From: DASZUK01 sp963844575
GTDB taxonomy: Bacteria > Actinomycetota > Acidimicrobiia > Acidimicrobiales > RAAP-2
Reading direction: 5' to 3'
Length of the DNA: 64,000 bases
NCBI GenBank assembly: GCA_963844575.1
Contig: CAWJOU010000005.1
Location: 434,001 to 498,000, forward strand
Shown here: positions 34,093-43,400 of the stretch, piece by piece
Layout: each line of letters opens with the position of its first letter
Position numbering within the stretch: the stretch's first letter is position 1
Program-made: the position numbers and the translations under genes
Notes under the pieces: model-generated
The model's database searches: none
The model's input: only the letters and a program-made list of their open reading frames with translations
What the model was told of the DNA's origin: nothing

Positions 34093-34569
34093 CTACTGAC
34101 CTTGCGGAGTCTGAAGGTCGAGCTCACACAAGAGGTGGTTCTTCGTGGGGTCCGTCGGGTCAAGCCGGATTTTGCACCCAAGCCATTTGTTGAGGTTGAC
34201 CATGTCCTCGTTGTCACGATGGACGACTGAGTGAATCGAACGGACCCCCGAAGTTCTACCGGCCTCTATCAGGCCCGTCTTGAGCGTGGTGGCGATTCCT
34301 CTGCTCCCGTAGCCTTCGGAGACGGCCAAGATGTTGCTGGTCCAGATTGGGGGAGTCTCACTCTCTGACCACGCAATCAATCCAACTAGCTTGTCATCGA
34401 TCATGGCACCGATCGCCAACATGGTCCCCCGTCCGAGGGTTTCTGCCAGGGAGTACCGAATGACTTCTTCGATCGGTTCCGTCCACGGCTGCTTGTAGCG
34501 GCGAGCCTTGAAGGAGGCGAACTGCCTCTGGTGCTCGGGGCCGAGCGGAACGAACTGCGGCTCAGGCAG
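34093..34569 (-). CDS. GNAT-family N-acetyltransferase, unusual start
   Basis: The C-terminal 109 residues after Met at 34422 contain a GNAT core (MLAIGAMIDDKLVGLIAW; acetyl-CoA loop VSEGYGSRGIATTLKTG). The frame remains protein-like upstream to about 34569 (FVPLGPEHQRQFASFKARRY, IEEVIRYSLAETL) with no ATG, GTG or TTG before a stop at 34594. A CTG at 34569 overlapping the stop of the preceding gene is the best start I see; alternatively an upstream frameshift joins them. The low-GC composition suggests acquired DNA. Confidence 0.6.
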   Translation of the reverse strand: MPEPQFVPLGPEHQRQFASFKARRYKQPWTEPIEEVIRYSLAETLGRGTMLAIGAMIDDKLVGLIAWSESETPPIWTSNILAVSEGYGSRGIATTLKTGLIEAGRTSGVRSIHSVVHRDNEDMVNLNKWLGCKIRLDPTDPTKNHLLCELDLQTPQGQ

Positions 34570-34849
34570 AGGCGGAGCGCTGCAGTGCCTGCTTCACTGC
34601 TTCTGCCGCCTCTTGGCGTTCGGGCGAAGGCCCCACATCAAAGGAGTAGGCACGCGGATGCGATTCCTTAAGTCTCCTAGCCTCCGGAGACAGTGGAGGC
34701 GGCGTACCGGGTCCACTGAAGCGAAACCGAAGATCCAAGGCCCAGGTCTCGGTGCGGGCAGCGAAATGGGCCACCTGCCCCAAAACACCGCCCGCTAGCC
34801 GGGGGACCGGCGTCTGACGGAGCCGCTCATGTGCTGAATCGCTAAGCAT
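34562..34849 (-). CDS. Uncharacterised 95-aa protein coupled to the GNAT gene
   Basis: Unrecognised family. The protein begins MLSDSAHERLRQTPVP and ends RQEAAEAVKQALQRSASA, with a Pro-rich middle. The ATG at 34849 is preceded by AAGGGAG. Its stop overlaps the start of the GNAT gene, so the two act together; an antitoxin-like role for this upstream partner is only positional inference. Confidence 0.5.
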   Translation of the reverse strand: MLSDSAHERLRQTPVPRLAGGVLGQVAHFAARTETWALDLRFRFSGPGTPPPLSPEARRLKESHPRAYSFDVGPSPERQEAAEAVKQALQRSASA

Positions 34850-35045
34850 CACCACCGCTCCCTTCGTCTCCCTTAACCCACGACGAGTGTGGCACATCGC
34901 GTTCGGGTCTTCAGCGATCCTGGGTTTGTCAACCCGTACAGCACCAAATGTTGGGGCGGGGCGTTCCCTCTCGAGCCTTCTCGTGACGAGCTGTTCCGAC
35001 CTCCACCCCGGGGAGGAGGCGCGGCCACGACCGTGCGCCCGAGGA

Positions 35046-35642
35046 TCAGGCATCGGTTTCCCCGATTTCGAGCCGGACCAACGGGTGGTCTTGCAAGCGG
35101 CCCAGGAACGAGTCCGGCTCGGGGTCTTCCCAGTCGACCGGCTTCACGTAGATCGGATTGATGTCGAGGTCCACCCGGCGAGCCACGTCGTCGATCCCAG
35201 CCGTCGCGGCGAGGACGTCGATGTCGTCACCGATCAGGACCACGTCGATGTCGTGCGGGGATGCGCCAGGCTCTCCGCGGTACCGCGCCGCCCAGGACCC
35301 GAAGATCCACGCCTCTCGAACACCTCCGACCCCTCGGAGCGCATCGGTCAGCAATGCCCTCGGCCCGATCGTCTTGTCCAAAAGGTTGGCGAGATCGACT
35401 GCCCACGGCAGCTCCCAGTTCGCCGACATCAGCTTGTTTCGGCCCTCGATCCGGCCGGTGACGATGCCTGCCTGTTCGAGGCGCACCAGTTCACGGGCAA
35501 CGGTCGCTATCGGCGCGTTGACGCTCCGAGCCAGTGTCGACACGCTGCGGGGCCGATCGGGACCGACGAACAGCTCGCCCAACAGCTCCAGCTCCGCCCC
35601 GGAGCGGAACAAAGGCAGGAGGCTGGGGGCCGACGTTCTCAT
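35046..35642 (-). CDS. Winged-helix nucleotidyltransferase
   Basis: A 198-residue protein with an N-terminal winged-helix DNA-binding domain (STLARSVNAPIATVARELVR, ELEQAGIV-like wing) and a nucleotidyltransferase domain with GSWAARYRGEPGASPHDIDV (GSx-n-DxD). It resembles the antitoxin half of NT-type toxin-antitoxin systems, but no HEPN gene follows. The ATG at 35642 lies 9 bases after TATACT; the earlier start (35666) overlaps that box. It may act as a lone regulator or with the 34562-34849 protein 200 bases downstream. Confidence 0.75.
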   Translation of the reverse strand: MRTSAPSLLPLFRSGAELELLGELFVGPDRPRSVSTLARSVNAPIATVARELVRLEQAGIVTGRIEGRNKLMSANWELPWAVDLANLLDKTIGPRALLTDALRGVGGVREAWIFGSWAARYRGEPGASPHDIDVVLIGDDIDVLAATAGIDDVARRVDLDINPIYVKPVDWEDPEPDSFLGRLQDHPLVRLEIGETDA

Positions 35643-35651
35643 TAATGAAGA

Positions 35652-35657
35652 AGTATA
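35652..35657 (-). promoter_or_regulatory. -10 box (TATACT) of the winged-helix NT gene
   Basis: TATACT on the minus strand, with TTTAAC 17 bases upstream as -35. It lies 9 bases from the ATG at 35642, so the transcript has little or no leader. Confidence 0.55.
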
Positions 35658-35711
35658 TACCATCAAAAGGTAACGTTAAACCCGTCGTGGCACCCCGGGG
35701 GTACCCCCGAT

Positions 35712-36404
35712 CTACTCCGCGTCCGGATCGGCGGCGAGCGGATCGAGCTGGCCGGCCGGGTGCACCGGGTGTAGGTGGTGGGCCGGCCGCGTCGGCGCGG
35801 CCCGCGTCCCGGTGTGGAGGAGGTACCCGCAGGCGATGACGAGGAACAGGACGAGCCCGGCCCGCTGGTCGGCGACGGCCGCCGCGGTGGCGCCGACGTA
35901 GAGGACGGGCGTCAGGTAGTAACGCCGGGTCAGCCGTTTCACCGCGTCGTCGGGGATCCACGGTTCGATCAGCCGGCGGTTCCGGGAGACGTGGTGCCAG
36001 AGGATGGCCAACATGAGCGTCGTCGCGCCGAGCGAGAGGCCGTAGAAGGCGGCGACGTACGTCTGCTCGGGGTCGTGCGTGCCGAGATAGGCGGCCATGA
36101 CCTGGGTCGGGAAAGGGAGGAAGACGACGAGGCCGAGGAGGCCGAGGTTGAGCACGATGCCCGCGTGGTCGATGCCGCGGAGCATCCGGAAGATCGTGTG
36201 GTGGCAGACCCAGATCATGCCGATGACGGCGAAACTGACGCCGTAACCGAGGTAGTGCGGCCATTCCTGGAACCAGAGGTCGTGGGCGACGCCGTGCAGA
36301 TGGTTGCCGAGCCGGACGTCGGGCAGGCGGACGTCGAAGATCAAGAGCGTCATGGCGACGGCGAAGGTGCTGTCGCTCAGCGCCTCCGTCCGACGTGCGT
36401 TCAC
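35712..36404 (-). CDS. TMEM175-family (DUF1211) membrane protein
   Basis: A 230-residue protein with about six membrane segments. The N-terminal RRTEALSDSTFAVAMTLLIFDVRLP matches the TMEM175/DUF1211 signature (RxxxFSDG.FAIA.TLL), with Ser-Asp replacing part of the usual Ser-Asp-Gly. Bacterial members are potassium channels without the classical selectivity filter. The C-terminal ~30 residues are His/Pro-rich. The GTG start is divergent from the permease gene. Confidence 0.85.
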   Translation of the reverse strand: MNARRTEALSDSTFAVAMTLLIFDVRLPDVRLGNHLHGVAHDLWFQEWPHYLGYGVSFAVIGMIWVCHHTIFRMLRGIDHAGIVLNLGLLGLVVFLPFPTQVMAAYLGTHDPEQTYVAAFYGLSLGATTLMLAILWHHVSRNRRLIEPWIPDDAVKRLTRRYYLTPVLYVGATAAAVADQRAGLVLFLVIACGYLLHTGTRAAPTRPAHHLHPVHPAGQLDPLAADPDAE

Positions 36405-36471
36405 CGCACAGCACTACCGCACCCGCGCCGCTGATGCCAGTACCCGGCGCCAGTCCCTACAGTCTCGGGTC

Positions 36472-37308
36472 GTGCACGACGTCCGGGCCGCCCTCCATCT
36501 GCTGGGTGCCCATCTGCTCGTCGCCCACCTCGTCGTGCCGGCGGCGGCTGTCCACCTGACGACCAGCCGGGCGCTGCTGATCGCGCTGGCCGGCCTCGGG
36601 GCGGGGATCGTCAACGGCGTCGCCGGTGGCGGCACGCTCATCTCGTTCCCGGTGCTGCTGGCCCTCGGCTACCCGGCGTTGACGGCGAACGTGACGAACA
36701 CCGTCGGCATCTGGCCCGGCTACCTCGGCGGCGCCGCGGGGTTCCGGGAGGAGATCGGCGACCAACGGGCCACCGTCCGGGTGCTGGCGCCGGCGGCGGC
36801 GATCGGTGCGGTCGTCGGCGCCGTGCTCCTGCTCACGACCTCGCCGGCCGACTTCCAACGGGTGGCGCCCTGGCTGATCCTCCTGGCGTCGGCGCTGTTC
36901 GCGGTCCAGCCGTTGCTCCGCCGGCTGCTGGCCGACGTCGGCCACGACCACCCCACCCGGCGGCTGTTGCTCTTCGGCGGCACGTTCGTCGCGTCCGTCT
37001 ACGGCGGCTACTTCGGCGCGGCGATGGGCGTCATGTTCATGGCCATCCTCGGTCTGGCGCTGCCGGACACGCTGTCGAGGACGAGCGGGCTCCGGACGAT
37101 CCTGTCGGTCCTCGTCAACGGGATCGCGGCCGTCGCGTTCATAGTCGGCGCCTCGCTCGCCTGGGCCGCGGTCGGCCTGCTCGCCGTCGGCAGCCTCGTC
37201 GGCGGCTGGATCGGCGCCCGCCTGGCCCGCCATCTGCCGGCGCCGGTGTTCCGGGTCGTCGTCATCGCCATCGGGCTGGCGACCGGGCTGAAGCTGCTCG
37301 TTGGTTGA
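36472..37308 (+). CDS. TauE/SafE-family sulfite/anion exporter
   Basis: A 278-residue permease with about eight membrane helices. The first inverted repeat has GIVNGVAGGGTLISFPVLLALGYPALTANVTNT and the second YGGYFGAAMGVMFMAILGL, the TauE/SafE (DUF81) pattern. It likely exports an organosulfur or sulfite-type anion. Start: GTG at 36472, 8 bases after a TACAGT box, so leaderless; longer frames run into the divergent gene. Confidence 0.9.
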   Translation: MHDVRAALHLLGAHLLVAHLVVPAAAVHLTTSRALLIALAGLGAGIVNGVAGGGTLISFPVLLALGYPALTANVTNTVGIWPGYLGGAAGFREEIGDQRATVRVLAPAAAIGAVVGAVLLLTTSPADFQRVAPWLILLASALFAVQPLLRRLLADVGHDHPTRRLLLFGGTFVASVYGGYFGAAMGVMFMAILGLALPDTLSRTSGLRTILSVLVNGIAAVAFIVGASLAWAAVGLLAVGSLVGGWIGARLARHLPAPVFRVVVIAIGLATGLKLLVG

Positions 37309-37375
37309 CCCGCGCCGCGCCCGGCGGTCGCGGCCGGCGGTCCGCGCCCGCGCCCGCCCGCGCCCGCGCCCGGCG
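37309..37375. repeat. Simple GC repeat tract
   Basis: Tandem GCGCCC/CGCCCG units occupy the gap between the permease and the DUF4395 gene. It is low complexity; slippage-prone. Confidence 0.6.
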
Positions 37376-37407
37376 ACAATTGATGAGCAAGCCGATAAGA
37401 TTTATCC

Positions 37408-37908
37408 GTGATGGGACGGCTGTTCCGCTTTCCGGACCCGGTGAACGAGGTGGCGGCCCGCACGGTGGCCGCCGGGGTCGTCGTCATGACCGGGCTGGCG
37501 CTGGCGCTCGGCGTGCCGTGGCTCCTCGTCCCGCTCGTCTACGGCTTCTGGGCCCGCGTCCTCACCGGCCCGACGTTGAGCCCGCTCGGCCAGCTCGCCA
37601 CCCGGGTCGTCGTTCCGCTCCTCCCGGTCGCCGACCGGCCGACGCCGGGTCCGCCGAAACGCTTCGCCCAGGCCATCGGGACGGTGCTGACGACGGCCGC
37701 TCTGGTCGTCTGGGCCGCGGCCGGTTGGGGCGTCGCCGCCGAGGTGCTCGTCGGCCTGGTCGGCGGTGCGGCGTTCCTCGAGGCCGCGTTCGGCCTCTGC
37801 CTCGGCTGCCAGATCTTCGCCGGGCTCATGCGGGCCGGGGTGATCCCCGAGAGCGTCTGCGAAGCGTGCGCCGACGTGAGCCGCCGGCACCGCGCCCTCG
37901 CGCGCTGA
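37408..37908 (+). CDS. DUF4395 membrane protein
   Basis: A 166-residue protein with four membrane segments, opening with FRFPDPVNEVAARTVAAGVV and carrying the C-x-x-C motif CLGCQIF near the end of the last helix, the DUF4395 layout. The family often accompanies thioredoxin-like or thiosulfate sulfurtransferase proteins, so a redox or sulfur role alongside the TauE-type neighbour is plausible inference. The GTG start at 37408 is 6 bases after TAAGAT (leaderless), with an ATG directly following. Confidence 0.85.
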   Translation: MMGRLFRFPDPVNEVAARTVAAGVVVMTGLALALGVPWLLVPLVYGFWARVLTGPTLSPLGQLATRVVVPLLPVADRPTPGPPKRFAQAIGTVLTTAALVVWAAAGWGVAAEVLVGLVGGAAFLEAAFGLCLGCQIFAGLMRAGVIPESVCEACADVSRRHRALAR

Positions 37909-37921
37909 CCGCGGGAACCCT

Positions 37922-39601
37922 TCAACCCGCCTCGGTCGGGTACGGGCCGACGACCGCGGCCGCCATCGACCGGTCGAGCGCGGCCCGGGCGGCGACGGCG
38001 TCGGCCGCCGTCACCGGCACGAACCGAACCCGGTCACCCGGCCGGCACTGGCCGAGCTTCCAGTGGTCGGCCGTGATCACGACCGCGGCCACCGGGTAGC
38101 CGCCGAGGGTGGCGTGATCGGGCCCGAGGACGACCGGCCGACCGTCCGGCGGCACCTGGACCGCGCCGGTGACCATGCCGAGCGACGCCAGCTCGCCGGG
38201 CGCCCGGCGGACCTGGCCGTCGAGCCGCAGCCCGATGCGGTCGCTGGCGCCGTCGACCGTCATCGGCGCCGCCGCCAGGTCGTCGAGGACCGTCGACGGG
38301 AACCGGTCCGGGTGGGGACCCGGCAGGACCCGGAGGCTGACCGCGTCGCCATCGCGATCTCGATCGCCGAGGCCGTCCGGCCGGAGGTGGTCGGCGAGCC
38401 GACCGGTCGCCGGCCCCGCGCCCAACCGGTCGCCGGCCTGCAGCCGCCCGGGGCCGAGCGACGCCAGCCGATCGGTCGACCGGCTGCCGAGGACGTCCGG
38501 TACGACCAGGCTGCCGGCCCAGGCCAGGTAGGCGCGCAGTCCGGTCCGCAGCCGCCCGACCGCCACCAGCTGGCCGGGCGCGAGCGGGACGACGTGCCCG
38601 TCGCCGACCGGGTACCCGTCGACGGTGACCGGTGGACCGCCGCCGACGACGGCCAAGTGGCCGGCCTCGACGCACCGCAGCGTCGGCCCGGCCGCGGTCA
38701 TCTCCAGCGCGGCCGCACCGGCCGGGTTGCCGACGAGCCGGTTGGCCAGCGCGTGCGCGACCGGGTCGGCCGGCCCGGCCGAGGGCACGCCGAGCCGGGC
38801 GACGCCGCGGCGGCCGCCGTCCTCCACCAGCGTGAGCAGCCCGGGGTCCTCGACGACCAGTACCGTCGGGACGCCCGCCGGCGGTTCGAGCCGTGGTCGT
38901 CCCGGCCGTCCGCCGGCCGACGAACCGCCGGTCGCCCCGTCGGTGTCGGTCGGCGCAACCGGGTCGACCGGGTCGACCGGGTCGAACCGCACCGTGTCGC
39001 CGGGCCGGAGGAGCGCGAACGGCGGCCGGGCGGCATCGAAGAGCGGCCGCCTGGTGTGGCCGACGAGCTGCCAGCCCCCGGGCGTCGACTGCGGGTAGAC
39101 CGCGGCGTAGCCGCCGGCCAACGCCACCGAGCCGGCCGCCACGGACGGCCGCGGCCGGTTCCGGCGGGGGACCAACCGGAGGACGTCCGGCAGGCCGGTC
39201 AGGTAGGCGAACCCCGGGGAGAAGCCAACGACGGCCACCTCGAGCACCACGCCGGCCAACAGCCGGGCCAGCTCGTCCGGCTCGACGCCCGCCGCGTCGC
39301 AGACGTCGTCGGTGTCCGGCCCGCCGAACCGGACCGGCAGGCGGATCTCCCGCCCGGCTGCCGACGCATCGCCAGACCGCTCGGGGCCGGCCAGTTCGAG
39401 CCCGGCCACCCGTTCACCGATCGTCACCGGGTCGACGACCGCTGGGTCGACGACGACGAGCACCGACTCGAAGCCGCCAACGACGTCGTCGACTCCCGGC
39501 CAGCGGGCCGAGTCGATCGCCGCAGCCAGTTGCCGGGCGTCCCGGGCGTCGGCCGCGTCGACGAGCACCGCGCCGTCGCCGAACGGCCGGAGCTCCCTCA
39601 T
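37922..39601 (-). CDS. Fused 5-oxoprolinase subunits PxpB-PxpC
   Basis: With PxpA this forms ATP-dependent 5-oxoprolinase, which opens 5-oxoproline to glutamate. The 559-residue protein joins two normally separate subunits: PxpB/KipI at 1-205 (GDGAVLVD, VGFSPGFAYLTGLP, RPRPSVAAGSVALAGGYAAVYP) and PxpC/KipA from ~240 (GRRGVARLGVPSAGPADPVAHA, GRPVVLGPDHATLGGYPV). Start: ATG at 39601 (MRELRPFGDGAVL), which matches PxpB openings. It follows pxpA on the same strand. A low-complexity DPVDPV linker joins the halves. Confidence 0.93.
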   Translation of the reverse strand: MRELRPFGDGAVLVDAADARDARQLAAAIDSARWPGVDDVVGGFESVLVVVDPAVVDPVTIGERVAGLELAGPERSGDASAAGREIRLPVRFGGPDTDDVCDAAGVEPDELARLLAGVVLEVAVVGFSPGFAYLTGLPDVLRLVPRRNRPRPSVAAGSVALAGGYAAVYPQSTPGGWQLVGHTRRPLFDAARPPFALLRPGDTVRFDPVDPVDPVAPTDTDGATGGSSAGGRPGRPRLEPPAGVPTVLVVEDPGLLTLVEDGGRRGVARLGVPSAGPADPVAHALANRLVGNPAGAAALEMTAAGPTLRCVEAGHLAVVGGGPPVTVDGYPVGDGHVVPLAPGQLVAVGRLRTGLRAYLAWAGSLVVPDVLGSRSTDRLASLGPGRLQAGDRLGAGPATGRLADHLRPDGLGDRDRDGDAVSLRVLPGPHPDRFPSTVLDDLAAAPMTVDGASDRIGLRLDGQVRRAPGELASLGMVTGAVQVPPDGRPVVLGPDHATLGGYPVAAVVITADHWKLGQCRPGDRVRFVPVTAADAVAARAALDRSMAAAVVGPYPTEAG

Positions 39602-39662
39602 CCCGGATCTCAACTCGATCCCACCCGGCGCTCGGATGTCACCCGACGCCCGACGCCCGACC

Positions 39663-40460
39663 TCACCGGGCAAAGGCGGCGACGGCCACCCCGGCCTCAC
39701 CGAGCGCCCGCCGGACGGCCGTGGCAATCGCCGTCGCGCCGGGGGTGTCGCCGTGGACGCAGAGCGTGTCGCAGTCGAGCTGCAGCTCGGTACCGTCGAC
39801 CGCGATGACCCGGCCGTCGACCGCCAGGGCCACCGCCCGACGGGCGGCTTCGTCGGGATCGACGATCAGCGAACCGGGCTCGGTCCGGGGGGCCAGCGAT
39901 CCGTCGGCCCGGTAGCCGCGGTCGCAGAACGCCTCGGCGACGACCGGTACCCCCTCGTCACGGGCCACCGCCAGCGCGATTGATCCGGCCGGGACCACCA
40001 GCACCAAGTCGCTCCCGTAGCCGGCCACCGCGGCGGCGATCGCCCGGGCGCACGGCTCGTCGACGGCCATGCGGTTGTAGAGCGCGCCGTGCGGCTTGAC
40101 CGAGCGGACGGTCGCGCCGGCCGCCCGGGCGAGGCCGTCGAGCGCACCGAGCTGGTAGACGACGTCGTCGGCCACCTCGGCCGGGCTCCGGTCCATCGGC
40201 CGCCGGCCGAACCCCTCGCGGTCCGGGTACGACGGGTGGGCTCCGACGGCCACCCCGGCCGCCGCGGCCGCGGCCACGGTCCGGCGCATGACCGCCGGGT
40301 CGCCGGCGTGGAAGCCGCAGGCGACGTGGACCGTCGTCACGACATCGAGCAGCGGCCGGTCGTCGGACCCTTCGCCGACGTCGGCGTTGAGGTCGACCGT
40401 CCTCGGCCCGCCGTTCGCTGGGCTGCCGTTAGCCGGCACGGCGCTCGGGGACGGCGACAC
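39663..40460 (-). CDS. pxpA: 5-oxoprolinase subunit A (LamB/YcsF)
   Basis: A 265-residue LamB/YcsF-family protein with the signature VDLNADVGEG, the metal/substrate segments VHVACGFHAGDPAVM, VGAHPSYPDREGFGRR, VKPHGALYNRM and CVHGDTPGA. It needs PxpB and PxpC, encoded next as a fusion. The start is uncertain within the first 20 residues: GTG at 40439 would also work; either overlaps the lhr stop, implying coupling. Confidence 0.93.
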   Translation of the reverse strand: MSPSPSAVPANGSPANGGPRTVDLNADVGEGSDDRPLLDVVTTVHVACGFHAGDPAVMRRTVAAAAAAGVAVGAHPSYPDREGFGRRPMDRSPAEVADDVVYQLGALDGLARAAGATVRSVKPHGALYNRMAVDEPCARAIAAAVAGYGSDLVLVVPAGSIALAVARDEGVPVVAEAFCDRGYRADGSLAPRTEPGSLIVDPDEAARRAVALAVDGRVIAVDGTELQLDCDTLCVHGDTPGATAIATAVRRALGEAGVAVAAFAR

Positions 40461-43400
40461 CGTCGCGGAGGGTCACCTGGCGGTGACGGACCGCCGGCAC
40501 CCGGGGGCCGGGCAGGACGGTCCCCGTCACGTTCAGCGGGTCGGTCCCGGCAACCACCAGCTCCGACCCGTCGCCGGCCGACGTCCGCACCTTCCCCAGC
40601 AGCTCGGCCGCGTCGGGCAGCGCGTACTGCTCACCGGCGAGACCGGCGACGAAGCGGCCGCCGAGGGCCAGGCCACGGGCCTCGAACCGCCGCAGCGCCC
40701 GCACGACCTCCCGCCACGGCACGCGGTACGACTCGCGGGCCCAGACCTCCCAGGCCACGACCCCCCAGCGGGCCAGCAGCTGCCAGGCCACCGCCTCGGC
40801 CAGTTCGTCCGCCGCCTGTTCGGCCAGACCTCGGTCGGCCAACCCCCCGCCGGGGCCGCTGTCGGCGACGTCCGGCGGTTCCGGGAGCAGCGCCCAGCGA
40901 CCCTCGCCCGTCCCCGTCCCGACGATCGCCCGGCGGCGGCCCAATCCCGGGCGAGCCATCCCCGGCCAACCCGAGCCGGTACGGCCCACCGGGCGGCGCG
41001 GCGACCGGGCCCGCCAACGGTCCCGGGCCGAGAGCAGCGAGCGGACAGCCGAGAACGCGTCGGCAGTGACGATGCCCCGGGCCACGAGGTCCCAGAGCCC
41101 CTCGTCGACCTCAGCCGGCAACCGGCCGGCAGCCGGCGCCAGGTCGGCCCGGAAGCAGGCCCCGCGCGCCCGGAGGGCGGCCAGGACGTCGGCCGACGGG
41201 CCGGCCGTCGGCTCCTGGGCCCGGTCGCCGGTCCGGACCGCGGTCATCTGCCAGGGCAGGTCCTCGCGCCGGACCAGCGCCAGCGGGGTGGCCGGCGACG
41301 GCGTCGACGAACCGCGGCGACCGGGTTCGTCGACGTCGCGGTCCGGCCGCGGCGTCAACCGTCCCCAGGCGACCTCGCCGGAGAGGCACAGCTCGTCCAG
41401 CCAGCGCGGGTCGTAGCCAGCGACGCGAGCCGACAGGACGTGGGTCTCCCAGTCGCCGGCCGGGACCTCGACGCCCTGCAGCTGCTCGATCGCTACCAGC
41501 AGGCCGGCCCGGCCCTCGAGCTGCGTGCCGGGGGCCAGGTGTTGCCAGTGGCCGAGGAAGCGGACGAAGTCGGCGACGCTGGCCGGCGTGACCGCCCGCC
41601 GGCGTCGGCTCCGGCTGGCCGCGTGCAGCCGGACGAGGAGGTGGCGGGCGCACCAGCGGCCGTCCGGCAGGTGGATGGCCGAGCCCTCCGCCTCCAACCG
41701 CGCCAGCCCGGTCCGCAACCGGAGCACCGTCAGTGGTGCGCCACACGGCGCGCCGCCGGGCAGCGGGTCGGTGCCGACGAGCTGCTCTTCGGTCACCGGC
41801 CCGGCCACGTCAAGGTGGCCCCGCACACATTCCGCCACCGCCTCGTCGTCGTCGGCCACCGTCTCGGCCATCGACCGCCGCTCGGTGGCCGCCCAATCGC
41901 CGTCGGGCGGGCCGTCGTCGCCGGAGCCGGCCGGACCCACCACGCCGGCCCGCTCGTCGGCCACCAGCGCGTCGAACAGCGACCGCCAGGCCGCGACCGG
42001 CCGGCAGCGGACGAGCGAGAGGAGCAGGTCGTGCAGCTCGTCCGGCGTCCGCGGGTCGGGCCGCACCTGCTCGAGCACGACCGCGACGGCCGGCCCGTCC
42101 AGCGGGGCCAGCTCGTCGGCCGCCACCGGCAGACCGTCGACACCGCCCGGGCCGAGGCCGCGACGCAGCGAGACGGCCCGCGAGCGGCGCTCCTCCAGCG
42201 GCGCCCCGTCCAAGAACGTGTACGGCCGGCCGCTGAGGATGCCGTGGGCCAGGACGGACGGCTCGGCCGACTCGACCAGCCGGACCTCGACCCGCCCGTC
42301 CTCGATCCGGGCGATCAGGTCGGCCAATCCCTCGGCGTCGAGCGCCTCGGTCAGGCAGTCGGTGACGGTCTGGCGCACGAGCACGTGGTCGGGGACGGCG
42401 ATCGGCCCGGCCTCGGCGTTCTCCTGGCAGGCCGCCAGCGCCGGCCACGCCGCGGCCAGCAGGTCGTCGGCGTCCATCCGCTGCAGGTGGATCGGCCGCC
42501 GCTGCCCCGCCCGGGACCGGGGGACGACGAGCGCCCGGTTGCAGTTCCAGCGCCAGCGGGCGGCGAGCATCGGATGCGGCAGGACGGCCTGGGTCAGGAC
42601 GTCGACGACCGTCCGGCTCGACAGCATCTTCGGCACCTGGGACAGCGGGAAGCTGTGATGCGGGCTGAGCGAGAGGACGACCGTATCGTCGTCGGCGGCC
42701 GCCTGGAGCTCGAAGTCGAAGGCGACGCAGAACCGCTTGCGCAGCGCCAGCCCGAGCGCCCGGTTGACGCGGCCGCCGTAGGGGGCATGAATGACGAGCT
42801 GCGTGCCCTCGCTCTCGTCGAAGAACCGCTCGACGACGATCCGGTCCCGCGTCGGTAGGCCGCCGAGCGCCGCCCGGCCGGCCGCCAGATAGGCGACGAC
42901 CTGGTCGGCGACCTCCGCCGAGACACCGGCCCGCTCCCGGACGACCGCCCGCGCCTCGTCCGCCTGGCCGGCGGCCAGCGGTGCGTCGAGCACCCCGCGC
43001 AGCTCACCGACCTCGGCCGACAGCTCGGCCGACCGCGACGGCGCCTCACCCAGCCAGAACGGGACGGTCGGCGCGGCGTTGCCGGCGTCGTGGACCCGGA
43101 CCGTGCCGACCTCGACCTGGCGGACCTGCCACGAGTGCGTGCCGAGGAGGAAGACGTCGCCGATGTTCGCCTCGACCGCGAAGTCCTCGTGGACCGATCC
43201 GACCGTCACGCCGTCGGGGTCGAGGACGACCCGGTAGTCGCCGGTCTCGGGGATCGCCCCACCGCTCGTCAGGGCGGCCAGGCGGGCGCCCCGGCGGGCC
43301 CGCAGTCGGCCGTTGACGCCGTCCCGGTGCAGGTACGCCCCGCGGCGGCCCCGACCGGTCGGGATCCCCCAGGCCACCAGCTCGACGACCTCGTCGAAGG

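Noticed and set aside
40288..42858. 856-codon plus-strand frame inside lhr
   Set aside because: Antisense to a well-conserved helicase; composition is typical of GC-driven open frames.
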